Part shown: one piece after another, positions 62,927 to 64,000 of the stretch
How the letters are laid out: each line of letters begins with the position of its first letter
Numbering within the stretch: position 1 is the first letter of the stretch
Origin: Bacteroidota bacterium
GTDB lineage: Bacteria; Bacteroidota; Bacteroidia; UKL13-3
DNA: 64,000 nucleotides
Reading direction: 5' to 3'
Assembly: GCA_030680835.1 (NCBI GenBank)
Contig: JAUXUD010000001.1
Span: 1 to 64,000 of the forward strand
Translations under genes and position numbers: made by a program
Notes under the pieces: model-generated
Database searches by the model: none
Told to the model about the DNA's origin: nothing
What the model saw: the letters and a program-made list of their open reading frames with translations, nothing else

Positions 62927-63063
62927 GGATTTTAAGTGAAATTATTTTAACTATATTTTAACATTAATTTGTTAATTTTTTATTAATAGTAGAATAAGAG
63001 CAAAAAATATTTATTTGATAATGTTGGTGTTAATGCATATTATTTAAATGTTTGACCGAAGTA

Positions 63064-63096
63064 TTGGTTTTCTTTATCATTATGTCGTACCCTTTG
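63064..63096 (+). promoter_or_regulatory. Candidate promoter of the second barrel gene
   Basis: TTG at 63064-63066, 21 bp, then TACCCTTTG (63088-63096), which is the -7 consensus with one extra base between TA and TTTG. It ends 18 nt before the ATG at 63115. Confidence 0.35.
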
Positions 63097-63114
63097 CCAA
63101 ACCAAAACAAATCT

Positions 63115-63738
63115 ATGAAAAACATCATTAAAAAAACATTGGGGGCAACAATCCTTTCAATTTTTAGTCTTATGAGTGCAAATGCACAAACACACGACAT
63201 TAGCCTTAATCTGGCTCCGATTGCATTTAGCAATTACAGTGGTAACTATTTTTTTAACCTAACCGACAAAACCGCAGTGGGTGGAGTAATTGGTTATCAA
63301 AATCTGGAAATGACATCAACAAGTTCATTTTCTACTACACCCTTAAAGTACACTTATGGTGGATTTTACCTTGCTCCTGAAGGCAGGTATTATTTCAATC
63401 CATCGGATGCAAACGACGGATACTTTATTGGTGGTTATTTAAAATTCCGCAGTATGGGTACATCAGGCAATGCATTGTCAGGCCTTGATATTGATGGTAC
63501 CTATAAAGAGTACGATTCAAGAAACACTGGAATTTCATTAGGTCTTACATCGGGAAGAATGTTCGTTACTGATTTTGGTCTAACTATTTCTACCTGGGCA
63601 GGTATTGGATATTATTTGTATGACAAAGAGACTTTTACCAACAACTTTAAACCAGACCCAACATTCTCATTAGATACAAATCTTCCTTCACTTGATTTTC
63701 GTGTAGGTATAAATGTTGGTTACAGAATAGGTATGTAA
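63115..63738 (+). CDS. Outer-membrane beta-barrel protein (DUF3575-like)
   Basis: 207 residues. Signal peptide MKNIIKKTLGATILSIFSLMSANAQ, preceded by an unlikely in-frame extension from 63052. The mature protein starts DISLNLAPIAFSNYSGNYFF and shows barrel strands (GGVIGYQNLEM, GGFYLAPEGRYYF, GYFIGGYLKFRSM, GVGI-like closing strand FRVGINVGYRIGM). It resembles DUF3575-type barrels, an uncertain assignment. Own promoter and strong terminator. Confidence 0.75.
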   Translation: MKNIIKKTLGATILSIFSLMSANAQTHDISLNLAPIAFSNYSGNYFFNLTDKTAVGGVIGYQNLEMTSTSSFSTTPLKYTYGGFYLAPEGRYYFNPSDANDGYFIGGYLKFRSMGTSGNALSGLDIDGTYKEYDSRNTGISLGLTSGRMFVTDFGLTISTWAGIGYYLYDKETFTNNFKPDPTFSLDTNLPSLDFRVGINVGYRIGM

Positions 63739-63760
63739 TTTATCCGGTAAACAACTTATA

Positions 63761-63800
63761 AAAAAGAGACCGCTCCAAAAAATTGGAGCGGTCTCTTTTT
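63761..63800 (+). terminator. Rho-independent terminator (probably bidirectional)
   Basis: AAAAAGAGACCGCTCCAA (63761-63778) pairs with TTGGAGCGGTCTCTTTTT (63783-63800) around AAAA, an 18-bp stem with T/A tracts on both ends. It serves the barrel gene and, from the other side, the PorX-like gene ending at 63822. Confidence 0.93.
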
Positions 63801-63821
63801 TATAGTATTAATACCAAATGA

Positions 63822-64000
63822 TTATTTCGTTTCCAAAACAACAAAAGGAACAATCATTTCTTCCAAACTGATACCTCCATGCTGAAATGAATTGGTGTAC
63901 ATATTTACATGGTAATTGTAATTATTGGGATAAGCCATAAAATCTTCACCTGTGGCAAATACATAACTGGTGCTTACATTTTGTTTAGGTAAAAATATGT
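63822..64000 (-). CDS. porX: C-terminus of a PglZ-domain response regulator, PorX-like (partial, runs off the window)
   Basis: Only the last 58-59 codons are inside the window. They read PKQNVSTSYVFATGEDFMAY, then PNNYNYHVNMYTNSFQHGGI, then SLEEMIVPFVVLETK and stop. The SFQHGGISLEEMIVP block is the closing metal-site region of the PglZ alkaline-phosphatase-like domain. In Bacteroidota this ending is typical of PorX, the response regulator with a PglZ domain that controls T9SS genes (PorX/PorY). The receiver domain is outside the window, so a different PglZ protein is possible. Confidence 0.7.
   Translation of the reverse strand, partial: IFLPKQNVSTSYVFATGEDFMAYPNNYNYHVNMYTNSFQHGGISLEEMIVPFVVLETK

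Overview
The window is chromosomal DNA of a member of the Bacteroidota. The signs are type IX secretion (T9SS) sorting domains on large surface proteins, gldD/gldE, a PglZ-domain C-terminus resembling PorX, Bacteroidota promoter elements (TTTG, about 19-20 bp, TAnnTTTG), AT-rich spacers, and the neighbourhoods mutY-ssb-gldE-gldD and parA-parB-DUF5683-dapB-lepB. I cannot resolve the family or genus. No phage, plasmid, insertion sequence, CRISPR array or tRNA gene was seen.

Layout. 1-185: the 3' end of an rRNA operon (5S rRNA and terminator). 0.3-22.5 kb: a surface-protein island in which giant multidomain T9SS cargo proteins alternate with three close paralogs of a seven-repeat SBBP beta-propeller protein, plus one lipoprotein. 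22.6-25.2 kb: an AlgI/AlgJ-like O-acetylation pair, with a fragment of a fourth SBBP gene beyond it. 25.5-31.5 kb: a lipoprotein, aroA-aroB, and the putA-like/tsaE/ald genes. 31.7-37 kb: a housekeeping run (UPF0173 hydrolase, parA, parB, DUF5683, dapB, lepB). 37-42.8 kb: a beta-propeller lipoprotein, then a three-gene SMC-like condensin operon (SMC, putative kleisin, putative kite/MksE). 42.9-51 kb: aroC, an M43 metalloprotease with a T9SS tail, topA, a transglutaminase-like protein and rng. 51.1-56.1 kb: a 29-residue basic ribosome-type protein, a TPR protein and HU (minus strand), divergent from mutY-ssb-gldE-gldD. 56.1-61 kb: a LOG-family protein and the tyrosine-degradation genes hppD and hmgA, separated by an AT-rich set of small lipoproteins. 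61-64 kb: a TPR lipoprotein, two outer-membrane barrels and the C-terminus of a PorX-like protein.

Two things stand out. First, the SMC-like trio has MksBEF/Wadjet architecture, but I see no JetD nuclease gene beside it and its ATPase signature motif is divergent. Second, short degenerate tandem repeats with a 7-bp period recur through the window, each locus with its own heptamer word, nearly always at gene 3' ends and sometimes as complementary hairpin arms. The same kind of heptamer array, and REP-like palindromes, also lie in frame inside the three SBBP genes at matching sites; there the copy number differs by exactly 21 bp (three heptamers, seven codons), which keeps the frame.

Functionally, the island genes encode exported adhesin-like cargo. 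GldD, GldE and the PorX-like protein belong to the gliding/T9SS machinery or its control, and the MBOAT/AlgJ pair probably acetylates an exported glycan. The remaining genes are core metabolism and chromosome maintenance.
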